Assembly: GCA_963756745.1 (NCBI GenBank)
Contig: CAVWOU010000011.1
Location: forward strand, 113,320 to 177,319
Direction of reading: 5' to 3'
Length of the DNA stretch: 64,000 nt
From: DASPWW01 sp963756745
GTDB lineage: Bacteria; Actinomycetota; Thermoleophilia; Solirubrobacterales; 70-9
A program made the translations under genes and the position numbers. Positions 16,449 to 24,982 of this stretch are shown here, one piece after another. Each line of letters begins with the position of its first letter. Position 1 is the stretch's first letter. Below the pieces are notes generated by a model. That model did not search any database. It was given only the letters and a program-made list of their open reading frames with translations, and was not told the origin of the DNA.

Positions 16449-18290
16449 TCAGGACCCCTGGGAGGCCCTCACGACCCGATCTGCCTTCACACTGCCCAGC
16501 CGCTCCACGTCGCCGTTCGGCCACGTCACCTCGAGCGCCGCGGACGCTGCCGCGCCGAGCCCGAAGTAGAGACGGTAATGCCCCTGTGAGAGATGCGAGC
16601 CGTCGCTCTGCCCGACCCACTGCGTCAGGGTTCGCTCGCCTACTCGGGCGCTGACCTTCGCCCCGACCGCCTGGCGGTTGCCGGGCGGGCCGGTGAGCTC
16701 GACCTCGATCCACCTTCCTACCGGGCCGGCGTTGTCGAGCAGGCTGAGGTCGGTGTTCCGCCCCGCGTCGTCGTGGCGAACGGCGAGCACGGCGTCGCGC
16801 GAACCGTTCGAGTCGAAGTCGAACCACGAGGCGATCGCCCGGATCGGGCGGCCTCCGGGAAGCGCCAGGCCCGCGCGCGAGAACCGGTGGCCCGCCCCCT
16901 GTCGGTACAGGCCCCGGGGGATCACGTGCAGGTCGGTGAGGCCGTCGTTGTCGTAGTCCACCCAGTTCGCAGTCCACGCCGTCGATGGGAGCCCGACCGA
17001 CTTCGGGGCCTCGGGCCGCAGCCCGCCGCGCCCGTTGACGAGCAGGGTGCTGCCGCTCTTCGAAGCCGCGAAGACGTCGGGGTCACCGTCGTTGTCGTAG
17101 TCGGCGACCGTGAGCTTCTGCGCGTTCGCCTCGTGGCGGCCCTTGAGCGTCTGGTCTCGCTCCCACTCCCCCTTGCGGAGCGCGTAGACGACGAACCTCG
17201 ACTTGCGGGCGCCGATCAGCTCGGGGCGCCCCCGGCTATCGACGTCGAGCCACTCGAACGCGGTCCCGTGGACGTTGTCCCGCTCGAGCCGGGCTGAGAC
17301 GCTCTTGAAGCTGCCGTTCGGACGCTGGCGGTAGAGCTGCGGGCTCTCACCGAAGCAGTCCGCGAACACGTCGAGCCTGCCGTCGTCGTCATAGTCGACC
17401 GCACCCGCCGCGCGGCCGCGGCACGTCCCCTTGCCGATCCCGGTGCTCGCGATCGCGTCGGCGAACGTGGAGCCGTCACCGAGCAGCATCTCGTCCTGGA
17501 CCAGTCCCTTGTAGCGCCCGATGTTCCCGGACACGCCCCCTCGGGTGACGAAGATGTCGATGGGCCCATCGCGGTTGAAGTCGGCCCACGCCATCCCGTG
17601 GCGGTCCCGCTGGTAGAGCGTGAAGCTCGACGAGGTCGGGCTCACCGCGCGGCGCCCGACGAACACGTTCGACGGGCTGAACGGCGCGTCGATGGACAGC
17701 TCGAGCGGCAGGCCGCTGCTCTCGGACTTGAGGCGGACCGTCGAGCCGGCGCTCATCGAGAAATCGGCCACGGTCCGAGGTGGTTGCTGCGCCGGGTCGA
17801 GGCGCAGCGCCACCTGGGCTCCGGTCGCCTGCTGGAGCGTCGTCGGCGCGAGCAGCCGCACTTCGCCGCTCACGGACCCGCCGCCGCCGACGCGCTGCAG
17901 AACGAGCCCCGAATCTCGGTAGATGTACAGACCCGGCTCGCTCATGTCCGGCGGTCGATTCGGGTCGTCCTCCCAGCCCGGGAACGCGGGCGTCTGGTTC
18001 AGGTTCGCGGCGGTGAGGCGGTCGTCGAACGACCCGGTCCCGTCGTTGGCCAGCAGGAGCTGGGTCGAGAGGTGGTTGGTCGTGAACACGTCCAGGTCCC
18101 CGTCCTCCTGGTAGTCCGCGACACCGAGGTCGTCGAGCGTGAAGCTCGGCGGCGCGAGCTGGGTGCGCTCGAACCAGCCGTCGCTCTGCGCGCCGGCCGG
18201 CGCCGCCGAGGCCAGTGCGCACACCACGAGCGCGCCGGCAATGAGAACCACCCCGCCCCTGCCCATCCGCTGCAGCGTAGCGTCCCTCAC
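16449..18290 (-). CDS. Secreted FG-GAP/VCBS repeat protein with ASPIC/UnbV C-terminal domain
   Basis: 613 residues from GTG at 18290 (GTGA overlap with the preceding gene); ATG at 18266 is an alternative. A signal peptide is clear: GGVVLIAGALVVCALASAAPAGAQS. The body holds several Ca-binding-like VCBS blades (VADYQEDGDLDVFTTN, WADFNRDGPIDIFVT, VDYDDDGRLDVFADC, VADYDNDGDPDVFAAS, VDYDNDGLTDLHV, FDFDSNGSRDAVLAV), i.e. a beta-propeller. The last ~80 residues (VGAKVSARVG, QWVGQSDGSHLSQ, GLGAAASAALEVTWPNGDVE) match the ASPIC/UnbV domain. Family role unclear; extracellular binding or scaffolding is inference. Co-transcribed with a glycosyltransferase-like gene and a sulfotransferase. Confidence 0.87.
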   Translation of the reverse strand: MRDATLQRMGRGGVVLIAGALVVCALASAAPAGAQSDGWFERTQLAPPSFTLDDLGVADYQEDGDLDVFTTNHLSTQLLLANDGTGSFDDRLTAANLNQTPAFPGWEDDPNRPPDMSEPGLYIYRDSGLVLQRVGGGGSVSGEVRLLAPTTLQQATGAQVALRLDPAQQPPRTVADFSMSAGSTVRLKSESSGLPLELSIDAPFSPSNVFVGRRAVSPTSSSFTLYQRDRHGMAWADFNRDGPIDIFVTRGGVSGNIGRYKGLVQDEMLLGDGSTFADAIASTGIGKGTCRGRAAGAVDYDDDGRLDVFADCFGESPQLYRQRPNGSFKSVSARLERDNVHGTAFEWLDVDSRGRPELIGARKSRFVVYALRKGEWERDQTLKGRHEANAQKLTVADYDNDGDPDVFAASKSGSTLLVNGRGGLRPEAPKSVGLPSTAWTANWVDYDNDGLTDLHVIPRGLYRQGAGHRFSRAGLALPGGRPIRAIASWFDFDSNGSRDAVLAVRHDDAGRNTDLSLLDNAGPVGRWIEVELTGPPGNRQAVGAKVSARVGERTLTQWVGQSDGSHLSQGHYRLYFGLGAAASAALEVTWPNGDVERLGSVKADRVVRASQGS

Positions 18291-19198
18291 TCCGCCCATC
18301 GGAAGGGCCCGTCGATCGTCGGAGTGAGCGGCAGTCTCTCCGCCAGCCACCGGTAGCGCTCCGATCCCGTGTCCAGCGGAGGCCGAACCTCGCCCAGGAA
18401 GCCGGGCAAGTGCCCCCAGCGGTGGTAATGGACGTGCACGAGGTCGTCTAGCTCGAGCTCGCGCGCGTCGGGCGGGAGGAACTTGCGCTTTGGAAGCGGG
18501 TAGTTGTAGCGGTCGGGCAGGATCCGGACTCGATCGTGGATGTTCGCGATCACCCCTGCCCACGCGACCTGTTCCATCAACACGGGCTTCTTGAAAACAC
18601 ATCCCGCCTCGAAGAGTCTCACCAGCGCCCGCTCCCAGGCACCGAACAGCCCCGCGTCGCGGCGCGCCGCGATCAGCCCGGTGTTCCAGTACGCACGGAT
18701 CCGCACCCTGTCGACGGTCGTCGTCACGTAGGGCCACGCGCGAACCCCGAGCTCGTCGTAAACGCGCTGCCAGTACGGCTCGTTCGGATCGCCGGGGCCG
18801 GTCGAACCCGCGGCGCGACTGTTGCCCACGGGCTTCGCGGCCGCGAGCCAACCGTCCCCCGTCAGCTCGGTTGGCTCGTCGAGGAACACCGTGTCGCTGT
18901 CGACGAACGCGAGGACATCGTGCTCGAGCTCGCGCTCGGCCCACGCCGAGACGTAGACCTTGTTGAGCACCGGTGGGTCGCGGTAGGGCAGCTCGAGGGA
19001 CGGCTCCACGTGAGTCACGTCGAGCGAGCGGAGGTGCTCGATCGTCGCCGGAGGTGGCGCGTCGCCGGGACTCGTGAACGCGTAGATGGGCGCGCCCGCG
19101 GCTCTTCCTCCCCACGCGCGCACCGACTCGGCGAACAGCACGCTCTGCGCCTCGAGCTTGCCGCGCGCGACGCGGATCAGGAATCCGATCTCGCTCAA
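18287..19198 (-). CDS. Glycosyltransferase-like protein (GT-A/GT8-like)
   Basis: 303 residues. MSEIGFLIRVARGKLEAQSVLFAES opening, then a metal-binding DxD in LAFVDSDTVFLDEPTEL near residue 100, and a YWNTGLIAARRDAGLFGAWE block as in nucleotide-sugar transferases that modify surface glycans. A HYHRWG motif near the C-terminus could contribute the second metal ligand. No close family name is recognised. Middle gene of a three-gene minus-strand unit: 13 nt after the sulfotransferase at 19212 and overlapping the FG-GAP gene by 4 nt. Confidence 0.7.
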   Translation of the reverse strand: MSEIGFLIRVARGKLEAQSVLFAESVRAWGGRAAGAPIYAFTSPGDAPPPATIEHLRSLDVTHVEPSLELPYRDPPVLNKVYVSAWAERELEHDVLAFVDSDTVFLDEPTELTGDGWLAAAKPVGNSRAAGSTGPGDPNEPYWQRVYDELGVRAWPYVTTTVDRVRIRAYWNTGLIAARRDAGLFGAWERALVRLFEAGCVFKKPVLMEQVAWAGVIANIHDRVRILPDRYNYPLPKRKFLPPDARELELDDLVHVHYHRWGHLPGFLGEVRPPLDTGSERYRWLAERLPLTPTIDGPFRWAE

Positions 19199-19211
19199 CA
19201 GATGGAATTAC

Positions 19212-20063
19212 TCATCGTGCGAGGTGGCTGAAGTTCGGCCACAGCTCCAGGTCGATCTCCGGGCACAGCTTCGCGAGCCTCGAGACGTCGGCGCTCAACC
19301 GCTCGACGAGCTCCACCCGCATCCGCTCGGGCAGCGACGGCTTCTCGCGCGGCGAGCGCTCGCGAACGAGCTGGTCGGGCAGCTCTTCGAACGGCTCGAG
19401 GCCGAGGAAGCGGCATGTCGCCTCCATCTGGCCGGCGGGATCGGTTCGGCAGCGCTCGAACTGGAGCACGAGCACCCGCTCCCTGTCGAACAGCTCGAAG
19501 ACGCGGTTGAGCTGCTCGTAGTAGAAGCTCCTCCACATGGCATCGGTGATCTCGACGAGGCGCAAGGGCCGCTCGAGCTCCTCGGCGAGCCTCACCATCC
19601 GAGCCGCGCCCGATCTGTAGCGCTCGACCGGGTCGCGGAGGATCGCGAGCACCTTCGTGTCCGGGGCGGCCTCGGCGAGCAACGGCACCGACCAGTAGTC
19701 ATGCATGTAGCGGGGAGTCCACTCGCCGCTGATCGTGCCCGGCGGGCGCGGGAAGAGCCTGTGGTAGCTCTGCGCGAAGTCGGGCGGCACATCTCCCGTC
19801 CAGAAGCGGTTGAAGTAGTGCAGCTCCTTGCGCTGTCCCTTCACCCGGACGACGCGGTGGTGCGCCTCGATGCCCCGATACCACCAGCTCGTCCCCGAGC
19901 GCTGCGCCCCTATTCCGACGAACTCGGGCGGGCCGGTGTGCCAACCGGCGGGGCACTCGGGAATCTCGAGGGGCTGCGCCCAGCGGGGCGTCGGGGCGGA
20001 TCGCTCGGCGCGACCGTCGCCAGCTTTCGAGTCGGTGAGTCGCGCCCTGACTCTGCGGATCAT
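19212..20063 (-). CDS. Sulfotransferase, heparan-sulfate-type (Sulfotransfer_1)
   Basis: 283 residues. PAPS loop is FVGIGAQRSGTSWWYRGIEAH near residue 50; KELHYFNRFW contains the Lys/His/Phe pattern of the NDST/HS3ST-like bacterial group; the 3'-phosphate motif is VLAILRDPVERYRSGAARM. A third, distinct sulfotransferase type in this island. Acceptor probably a glycan. Heads the minus-strand unit with the GT-A-like and FG-GAP genes. The 142-bp gap to the divergent gene at 20206 presumably holds both promoters. Confidence 0.88.
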   Translation of the reverse strand: MIRRVRARLTDSKAGDGRAERSAPTPRWAQPLEIPECPAGWHTGPPEFVGIGAQRSGTSWWYRGIEAHHRVVRVKGQRKELHYFNRFWTGDVPPDFAQSYHRLFPRPPGTISGEWTPRYMHDYWSVPLLAEAAPDTKVLAILRDPVERYRSGAARMVRLAEELERPLRLVEITDAMWRSFYYEQLNRVFELFDRERVLVLQFERCRTDPAGQMEATCRFLGLEPFEELPDQLVRERSPREKPSLPERMRVELVERLSADVSRLAKLCPEIDLELWPNFSHLAR

Positions 20064-20205
20064 CGGATGCCTCGTGCTGCCAGCCGCGGGGTCAACCCCC
20101 CGCGGGACCGCCGAAGGTTACGTGCACGAGCCGGTCGGCATTGACCGCCTTGACCGTCATCACGCCCAAGTCCCGGCGGACGTTCGTGCGAGTATAGGCG
20201 TGGTA

Positions 20206-21117
20206 ATGCGGATCTGGAGTCGCCTGCGCGGCCGGGGGCGTCACGCCGGCCCCCCGGCGCCCTTCATCGTAGGAGTCGCCCGGTCGGGCACGACGTTGCT
20301 GCGGCTGATGCTCGATGCCCACCCGGAGATGGCGATTCCGCCGGAGACCCATTTCATCCCCAAGGTGATCAAGGCGTGCGACCGTGCCGATGACCCTCAC
20401 GAGGCGGTCTTCGAGCTGCTCACGGCCCATCGCCGCTGGCCCGACTACGGGCTCGACGCGAACCAGCTCCGCGAGCGGCTCGACCGCGTCGCCCCGCTGA
20501 GCGCCGGCGACGCGCTGCGCGCCTTCTACGGCCTCTACGCCGAAAAACAGGGCAAGCCGCGGTGGGGTGACAAGTCGCCCTCGTACGTGCGCCGGATGCG
20601 CCGCGTCGCCTCCGCGCTTCCCGAAGCCCATTTCGTTCACCTCGTGCGCGACGGACGTGACGTCGCGCTCTCCCAGGTCGAGGTCGACTTCGGCCCCGAC
20701 CAGATCGCCGACGCGGCGCGCGACTGGGTGGAAGGGATCGAGAAGGCGCACCGGCAGGCCCGCCGCCTGCGCCACTACATCGAAGTGCGCTACGAGGACC
20801 TCGTCACCGACCCCGAGCGCCCGCTGCGGTCGGTGTGCGAGTTCGTGCGCCTCCGGTGGGACCCGGCGATGCTCGCCTACCACGCCGGCGCCGAGGAGCG
20901 AATGGCCGAGGTGACGCGGGACTTCGAGCGCGGCGAGGGGCCGGCGATCCCCGCAGCCGTGCGCGCGAGCCGCCACACGCGTGTCGCCGAGCCTCCGCAG
21001 CGCGAGCGCGCCGGGCGGTGGAGAACGGACATGTCGCCCTCGGACCGCGCCACGTTCGAGGGCATCGCCGGCGAGCAGCTCGCGAAACTCGGATACGAGG
21101 TATCCGGGTCACGGTGA
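20206..21117 (+). CDS. Sulfotransferase, single-domain relative of the tandem proteins
   Basis: 303 residues. Same family as the four fused domains: GVARSGTTLLRLMLDAHPEM, IPPETHFIPKVIKA, WGDKSPSYV, VHLVRDGRDVALS and the C-terminal GRWRTDMSPSDRATFEGIAGE. Closest by eye to domain 2 of the protein at 14467. The start follows a TATAGG box by 7 nt. The stop TGA is shared with the purL GTG (GTGA), so a glycan gene is translationally coupled to a purine gene. Confidence 0.9.
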   Translation: MRIWSRLRGRGRHAGPPAPFIVGVARSGTTLLRLMLDAHPEMAIPPETHFIPKVIKACDRADDPHEAVFELLTAHRRWPDYGLDANQLRERLDRVAPLSAGDALRAFYGLYAEKQGKPRWGDKSPSYVRRMRRVASALPEAHFVHLVRDGRDVALSQVEVDFGPDQIADAARDWVEGIEKAHRQARRLRHYIEVRYEDLVTDPERPLRSVCEFVRLRWDPAMLAYHAGAEERMAEVTRDFERGEGPAIPAAVRASRHTRVAEPPQRERAGRWRTDMSPSDRATFEGIAGEQLAKLGYEVSGSR

Positions 21118-23303
21118 GCGTCGCCGAGCGCTATCGCGAGCTCGGCCTGACCGACTCCGAGTACGACCGGATACGTGAGCTCCTGGGCCGCGAGCCGAAC
21201 GACCTCGAGCTCGCGATGTTCTCGCTGATGTGGTCCGAGCACTGCGCGTACAAGCACTCGCGCAAGCTGCTGCGGCGCTTCCCCACCGAGGGACCGAGGG
21301 TCGTGATGGGACCGGGCGAGAACGCGGGCGCGGTCGACGTGGGCGGCGGGCGCGTGGTCGCGTTCAAGGTCGAGTCGCACAACCATCCCAGCGCCGTGGA
21401 GCCGTTCCAGGGCGCCGCGACCGGGGTCGGCGGGATCCTGCGCGACGTGTTCGCGCTCGGCGCACGACCGATCGCAGTACTCGACTCTCTGCGCTTCGGC
21501 GAGCTCGACTCCGAGCGCTCGCGATACCTGTTCGATCGCGTCGTCGCGGGGATCGGCCACTACGGGAACTCGATCGGCGTGCCGACCGTGGGCGGGGAGG
21601 TGTACTTCGAGCCCCCCTACGAGCACAACTGCCTCGTCAACGCGATGTGCGTCGGGCTCGCGGACGCCGACCGCCTGGTTCGCTCCGCCGCTGCGGGGCC
21701 CGGGAACGCCGTCGTGATCCTCGGCGCTTCGACGGGCCGCGACGGGATCGGGGGTGCGTCGGTCCTCGCGTCGGCCGAGCTCGAGGCGGGGGAGGAGAAG
21801 CGCCCGTCGGTCCAGATCGGGGACCCGTTCGAGGAGAAGAAGCTGATGGAGTGCTGCCTGGAGCTGCTCGACCGCGGGCTGCTGGTCGCGCTTCAGGACC
21901 TGGGCGCCGCCGGGCTGACCTCATCTTCGGGGGAGATGGCGGCGAAGGGAGGAGTCGGGATCGAGATCGACGTCGAGCGGGTGCCGCTGCGCGAGGCCGA
22001 CCTAGAGCCGTTCGAGGTGATGATCTCCGAGTCCCAGGAGCGGATGCTCGCCGTGGTCGATCCCGCTCGCCTGGACGACGTGCTGGCGGTGTGCGAGCGG
22101 TGGCAGACGGGCGCGGCCGCGATCGGAACGGTCACCGACACGTCGCGTATCACGGTCCTGCGGGGCAAGGAGGTCGTCGGCGACGTCCCGGTCGGTGTCC
22201 TCGTGGACGGATGCCCCCTCTACGACCTCGAGCCCGCCGAGCCCGAGGGCTGGATGTACGGCAACGAGGCAACGCTCGAGGCCGACGAACCGGGGCAGGT
22301 CATGCTGTCGCTGCTGGCGTCACCGAGCATCGCGTCCAAGCGGTGGGCGTTCGAGCAGTACGACTCGATCGTGCAGTCGCGAACGGTGCGGCGGCCCGAG
22401 TCCGCGGACGCGGCGGTGCTGAAGCTCGAGGGCGGCGGCGCGATCGCGGTGGCGATCGACGGCAACGGCCGCCGCGTGGCCTGCGACCCCTACCGGGGCA
22501 CCGTCGAGGCCGTCCTGGAGTGCGCCCAGAACCTCGCGTGCGTCGGCGCCGAGCCGCTCGGCGTGACCAACTGCCTCAACTTCGGGAATCCGGAGAAGCC
22601 AAGCGTCGCGTGGCAGCTCGAGCGCTCCACGCAAGGCCTCGCCGACGCATGCCGCGCTCTCGAGGTGCCTGTCGTGAGCGGCAACGTCTCGCTGTACAAC
22701 GAGACCGAGACGGGACCGATCTACCCGACGCCCGTGATCGGGATGGTCGGCGAGCTTCCCGATCCCGAGCGCGCGCCGGGGCTCGGCTTCGCCGCCGGGG
22801 ACGTGGTCGCCCTGGTCGGGCCGTTTGCGCCGTCGCTTGCCGGATCGGAGCTCGCCAAGCAGCGCGGCGACCTCGGGCCGGGCCTGCCGGCGCTTCCGAC
22901 CGACCTCGTGCGAGCGGCGATCGAGCTGGTTCGCGAGGGCGTCCGCGCAGGGCGGCTGACAAGCGCACACGACGTCTCCGACGGCGGCCTCGCGTGCGCG
23001 CTCGCCGAGTGTGCGATCGCGGGCGGCGTCGGGGTCCGCGCCGATCTCGACCCGATGGTCGAGCTGCGCGGCATGTCGGGCGAGTCCTGCCTGTTCGGCG
23101 AGGGCCCGGGTGGGTTCGTGGTCGCCGGTGAGCGAGCGGCGATCGAGGATCTCGCCGCCGCGATCGGCGAGGCGGGCGCGGTGGTGATCGGCGAGGCCGG
23201 CGGGGATCGGATCGAGGTCTCGGCCGCCGAGGCCGAGATCGCTGCCGATCTTGCCGACGCTGAGCGGGCGTGGCGCTCGCTGGGCGAGCGCGTCGGCCCC
23301 TGA
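21114..23303 (+). CDS. purL: Phosphoribosylformylglycinamidine synthase subunit PurL
   Basis: 729 residues from GTG at 21114. Small-type PurL, the ATP-dependent synthetase that works with PurS and PurQ. Seen: FSLMWSEHCAYKHSR, the ESHNHPSAVEPFQGAATGVGG catalytic His block, VPTVGGEVYFEP, ASTGRDGIGGASVLAS, the second-half DPYRGTVEAVLECAQNLACVGAEPLGVTNCLNFGNP, SGNVSLYNET and the C-terminal SAHDVSDGGLA. Length fits. Separated from purQ by the glycan island, and overlaps a sulfotransferase gene by 4 nt. Confidence 0.97.
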   Translation: MSVAERYRELGLTDSEYDRIRELLGREPNDLELAMFSLMWSEHCAYKHSRKLLRRFPTEGPRVVMGPGENAGAVDVGGGRVVAFKVESHNHPSAVEPFQGAATGVGGILRDVFALGARPIAVLDSLRFGELDSERSRYLFDRVVAGIGHYGNSIGVPTVGGEVYFEPPYEHNCLVNAMCVGLADADRLVRSAAAGPGNAVVILGASTGRDGIGGASVLASAELEAGEEKRPSVQIGDPFEEKKLMECCLELLDRGLLVALQDLGAAGLTSSSGEMAAKGGVGIEIDVERVPLREADLEPFEVMISESQERMLAVVDPARLDDVLAVCERWQTGAAAIGTVTDTSRITVLRGKEVVGDVPVGVLVDGCPLYDLEPAEPEGWMYGNEATLEADEPGQVMLSLLASPSIASKRWAFEQYDSIVQSRTVRRPESADAAVLKLEGGGAIAVAIDGNGRRVACDPYRGTVEAVLECAQNLACVGAEPLGVTNCLNFGNPEKPSVAWQLERSTQGLADACRALEVPVVSGNVSLYNETETGPIYPTPVIGMVGELPDPERAPGLGFAAGDVVALVGPFAPSLAGSELAKQRGDLGPGLPALPTDLVRAAIELVREGVRAGRLTSAHDVSDGGLACALAECAIAGGVGVRADLDPMVELRGMSGESCLFGEGPGGFVVAGERAAIEDLAAAIGEAGAVVIGEAGGDRIEVSAAEAEIAADLADAERAWRSLGERVGP

Positions 23304-23410
23304 CCCTTGCCCGCGGGCCCATTCGCTAGCATCGTCGCCTCGAGCGTGGGCGCGCTGCGCCGGCAGGGAACTGGCCGCCGCGACTTACGGGTACCGCGCT
23401 TGTTGAACGC

Positions 23411-24982
23411 ATGATGCGAAGGACTCGCACAAGCCTGCGGCTGCCCGTCGTCGCGCTCACCCTCACCACGGCTCTGGTCGCCGTGGCGGCCGCCCCGTCC
23501 CTCAACGGGGCGAGCGCCGCCCCGGGCGAGAAGCCGAACATCGTCATGGTCGTCACCGACGACCAGCGGCTCGACTCGTTCAACTCTCGGACCATGCCCG
23601 CCACCGAGCGGCTGGTCGCGGACAAGGGAACGACGTTCGCGGACACGATCATCACCACTCCGACGTGCTGCCCGTCGCGCGCCACGATGCTGACCGGGCA
23701 GTACGGCCACAACAACGGCGTTATGGCGAATGCCCCCGGCTACCGGGCGATGGAGGATCCCGAGAACACGCTGCCGGTGTGGCTCGACAAGGCGGGCTAC
23801 CAGACCGCTCACCTCGGCAAGTACCTGAACGGCTACCAGGGCGTCGCCGACCCCGACACGGAGGTCGCGCCGGGTTGGGACGAGTGGTACACGCTGCTCA
23901 CTCCGCGGCGCTACTACGGCTACAACCTCGCCGTGAACGGGGACGAGGAGAAGTTCGGGAATGACGACGAGGACTACTTCGCGCGGGCGATCAACCGCGA
24001 GACCACGCATGTGATTCGTCGCTTCGCCGGGCGCGGAGACCCGTTCTACTTGCAGGTCGACCAGTTCGCCCCGCACACGGAGAACGGGACGAGCAAGGGC
24101 GCCGGTCGCTGCAAGGGAGGGGCGGTGCCCGACCCGCGCGACGAGGCGCTGTTCGAGAAGGAGAAGGTGCCCGAGACGCCCAACTTCAACGAGAAGGACG
24201 TCAGCGACAAGCCGAGCTTCATCCGCGAGCGCGAGCGGCTCGGCGCCGACGAGAAGCGGAAGGTCGGAAAGCGACTCGGATGCCGTCTCGGATCTCTGCG
24301 CAGCGTGGACCGGGGCGTGAAGAAGATCGTCCAGACCCTGAAGCGCGAGGACGAGCTCGACAACACGGTGATCATCTTCGTCTCCGACAACGGCTACTTC
24401 GAGGGCGAGCACAGGATCGCGATCAACAAGACGTTCCCCTACGAGGAGGCGCTGCGCGTGCCGCTGGCGATCCGCGTTCCGTCCGGGGTCATCGGCGGGC
24501 AGCAACCCGCCCGAGTCAAGACGCTGGTCTCGAACGTCGACCTCGCGCCGACGATCGTCGACCTCGCCGGGGCCGAGCCGTGCAACGAACAGGACTGCCG
24601 GGTGATGGACGGCCACTCGCTGGTCGGCCTGCTGAAGGGAAGCAACGGAGGGATCCCCAACGACCGCTCGCTCGTGCTCGAGTATGGCCGCGAGCGCGAC
24701 AAGACCGGCCTGCTGTGCGAGTACACCGGGATCCGCGACCCCACGCACATGTACATGGAGTACACCGGGCTCGCGTCGAACGGGGGGTGCACGCCCATCG
24801 ACGAGGGCGAGGTGTACGACCTCGGCGCGGACCCCTTCCAGCTCGAGAACGTATTCCGGCCCAACGGCGGGCAGCCGGCGGTGCAGGGACAGCTCGCTGA
24901 CAGGCTAGAGGAGCTGCGCGACTGCGCCGGGATCGCCGGGCGCGACCCGGAGCCCCCGGCAGGCTCCACCTACTGCGAATGA
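23411..24982 (+). CDS. Secreted sulfatase 1
   Basis: 523 residues. Signal peptide LPVVALTLTTALVAVAAAP... ending near ASAAPG. Type I sulfatase: N-terminal metal pair in PNIVMVVTDDQR; active-site CCPSRATMLTGQY with Cys86 as the residue that a formylglycine-generating enzyme would oxidise (C-x-P-x-R); HLGKYLNGY; VIIFVSDNGYFEGEH supplying later metal ligands. Hydrolyses sulfate esters, presumably on glycans outside the membrane. The activating enzyme is not in the window. Overlaps the next sulfatase by 4 nt. A possible -10 (TAGCAT, 23327-23332) lies in the 107-bp gap after purL. Confidence 0.93.
   Translation: MMRRTRTSLRLPVVALTLTTALVAVAAAPSLNGASAAPGEKPNIVMVVTDDQRLDSFNSRTMPATERLVADKGTTFADTIITTPTCCPSRATMLTGQYGHNNGVMANAPGYRAMEDPENTLPVWLDKAGYQTAHLGKYLNGYQGVADPDTEVAPGWDEWYTLLTPRRYYGYNLAVNGDEEKFGNDDEDYFARAINRETTHVIRRFAGRGDPFYLQVDQFAPHTENGTSKGAGRCKGGAVPDPRDEALFEKEKVPETPNFNEKDVSDKPSFIRERERLGADEKRKVGKRLGCRLGSLRSVDRGVKKIVQTLKREDELDNTVIIFVSDNGYFEGEHRIAINKTFPYEEALRVPLAIRVPSGVIGGQQPARVKTLVSNVDLAPTIVDLAGAEPCNEQDCRVMDGHSLVGLLKGSNGGIPNDRSLVLEYGRERDKTGLLCEYTGIRDPTHMYMEYTGLASNGGCTPIDEGEVYDLGADPFQLENVFRPNGGQPAVQGQLADRLEELRDCAGIAGRDPEPPAGSTYCE

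Noticed and set aside
20127..20163. Two TTGACC motifs as a -35 for the sulfotransferase at 20206
   Set aside because: They are 37 nt or more from the TATAGG box, too far for a sigma-70 spacer; no hexamer at the right distance was found.
9338..21117. Integrated mobile element as the source of the sulfation island
   Set aside because: No transposase, integrase, terminal repeats or change in base composition was seen at either edge; gene junctions are tight and native-looking.
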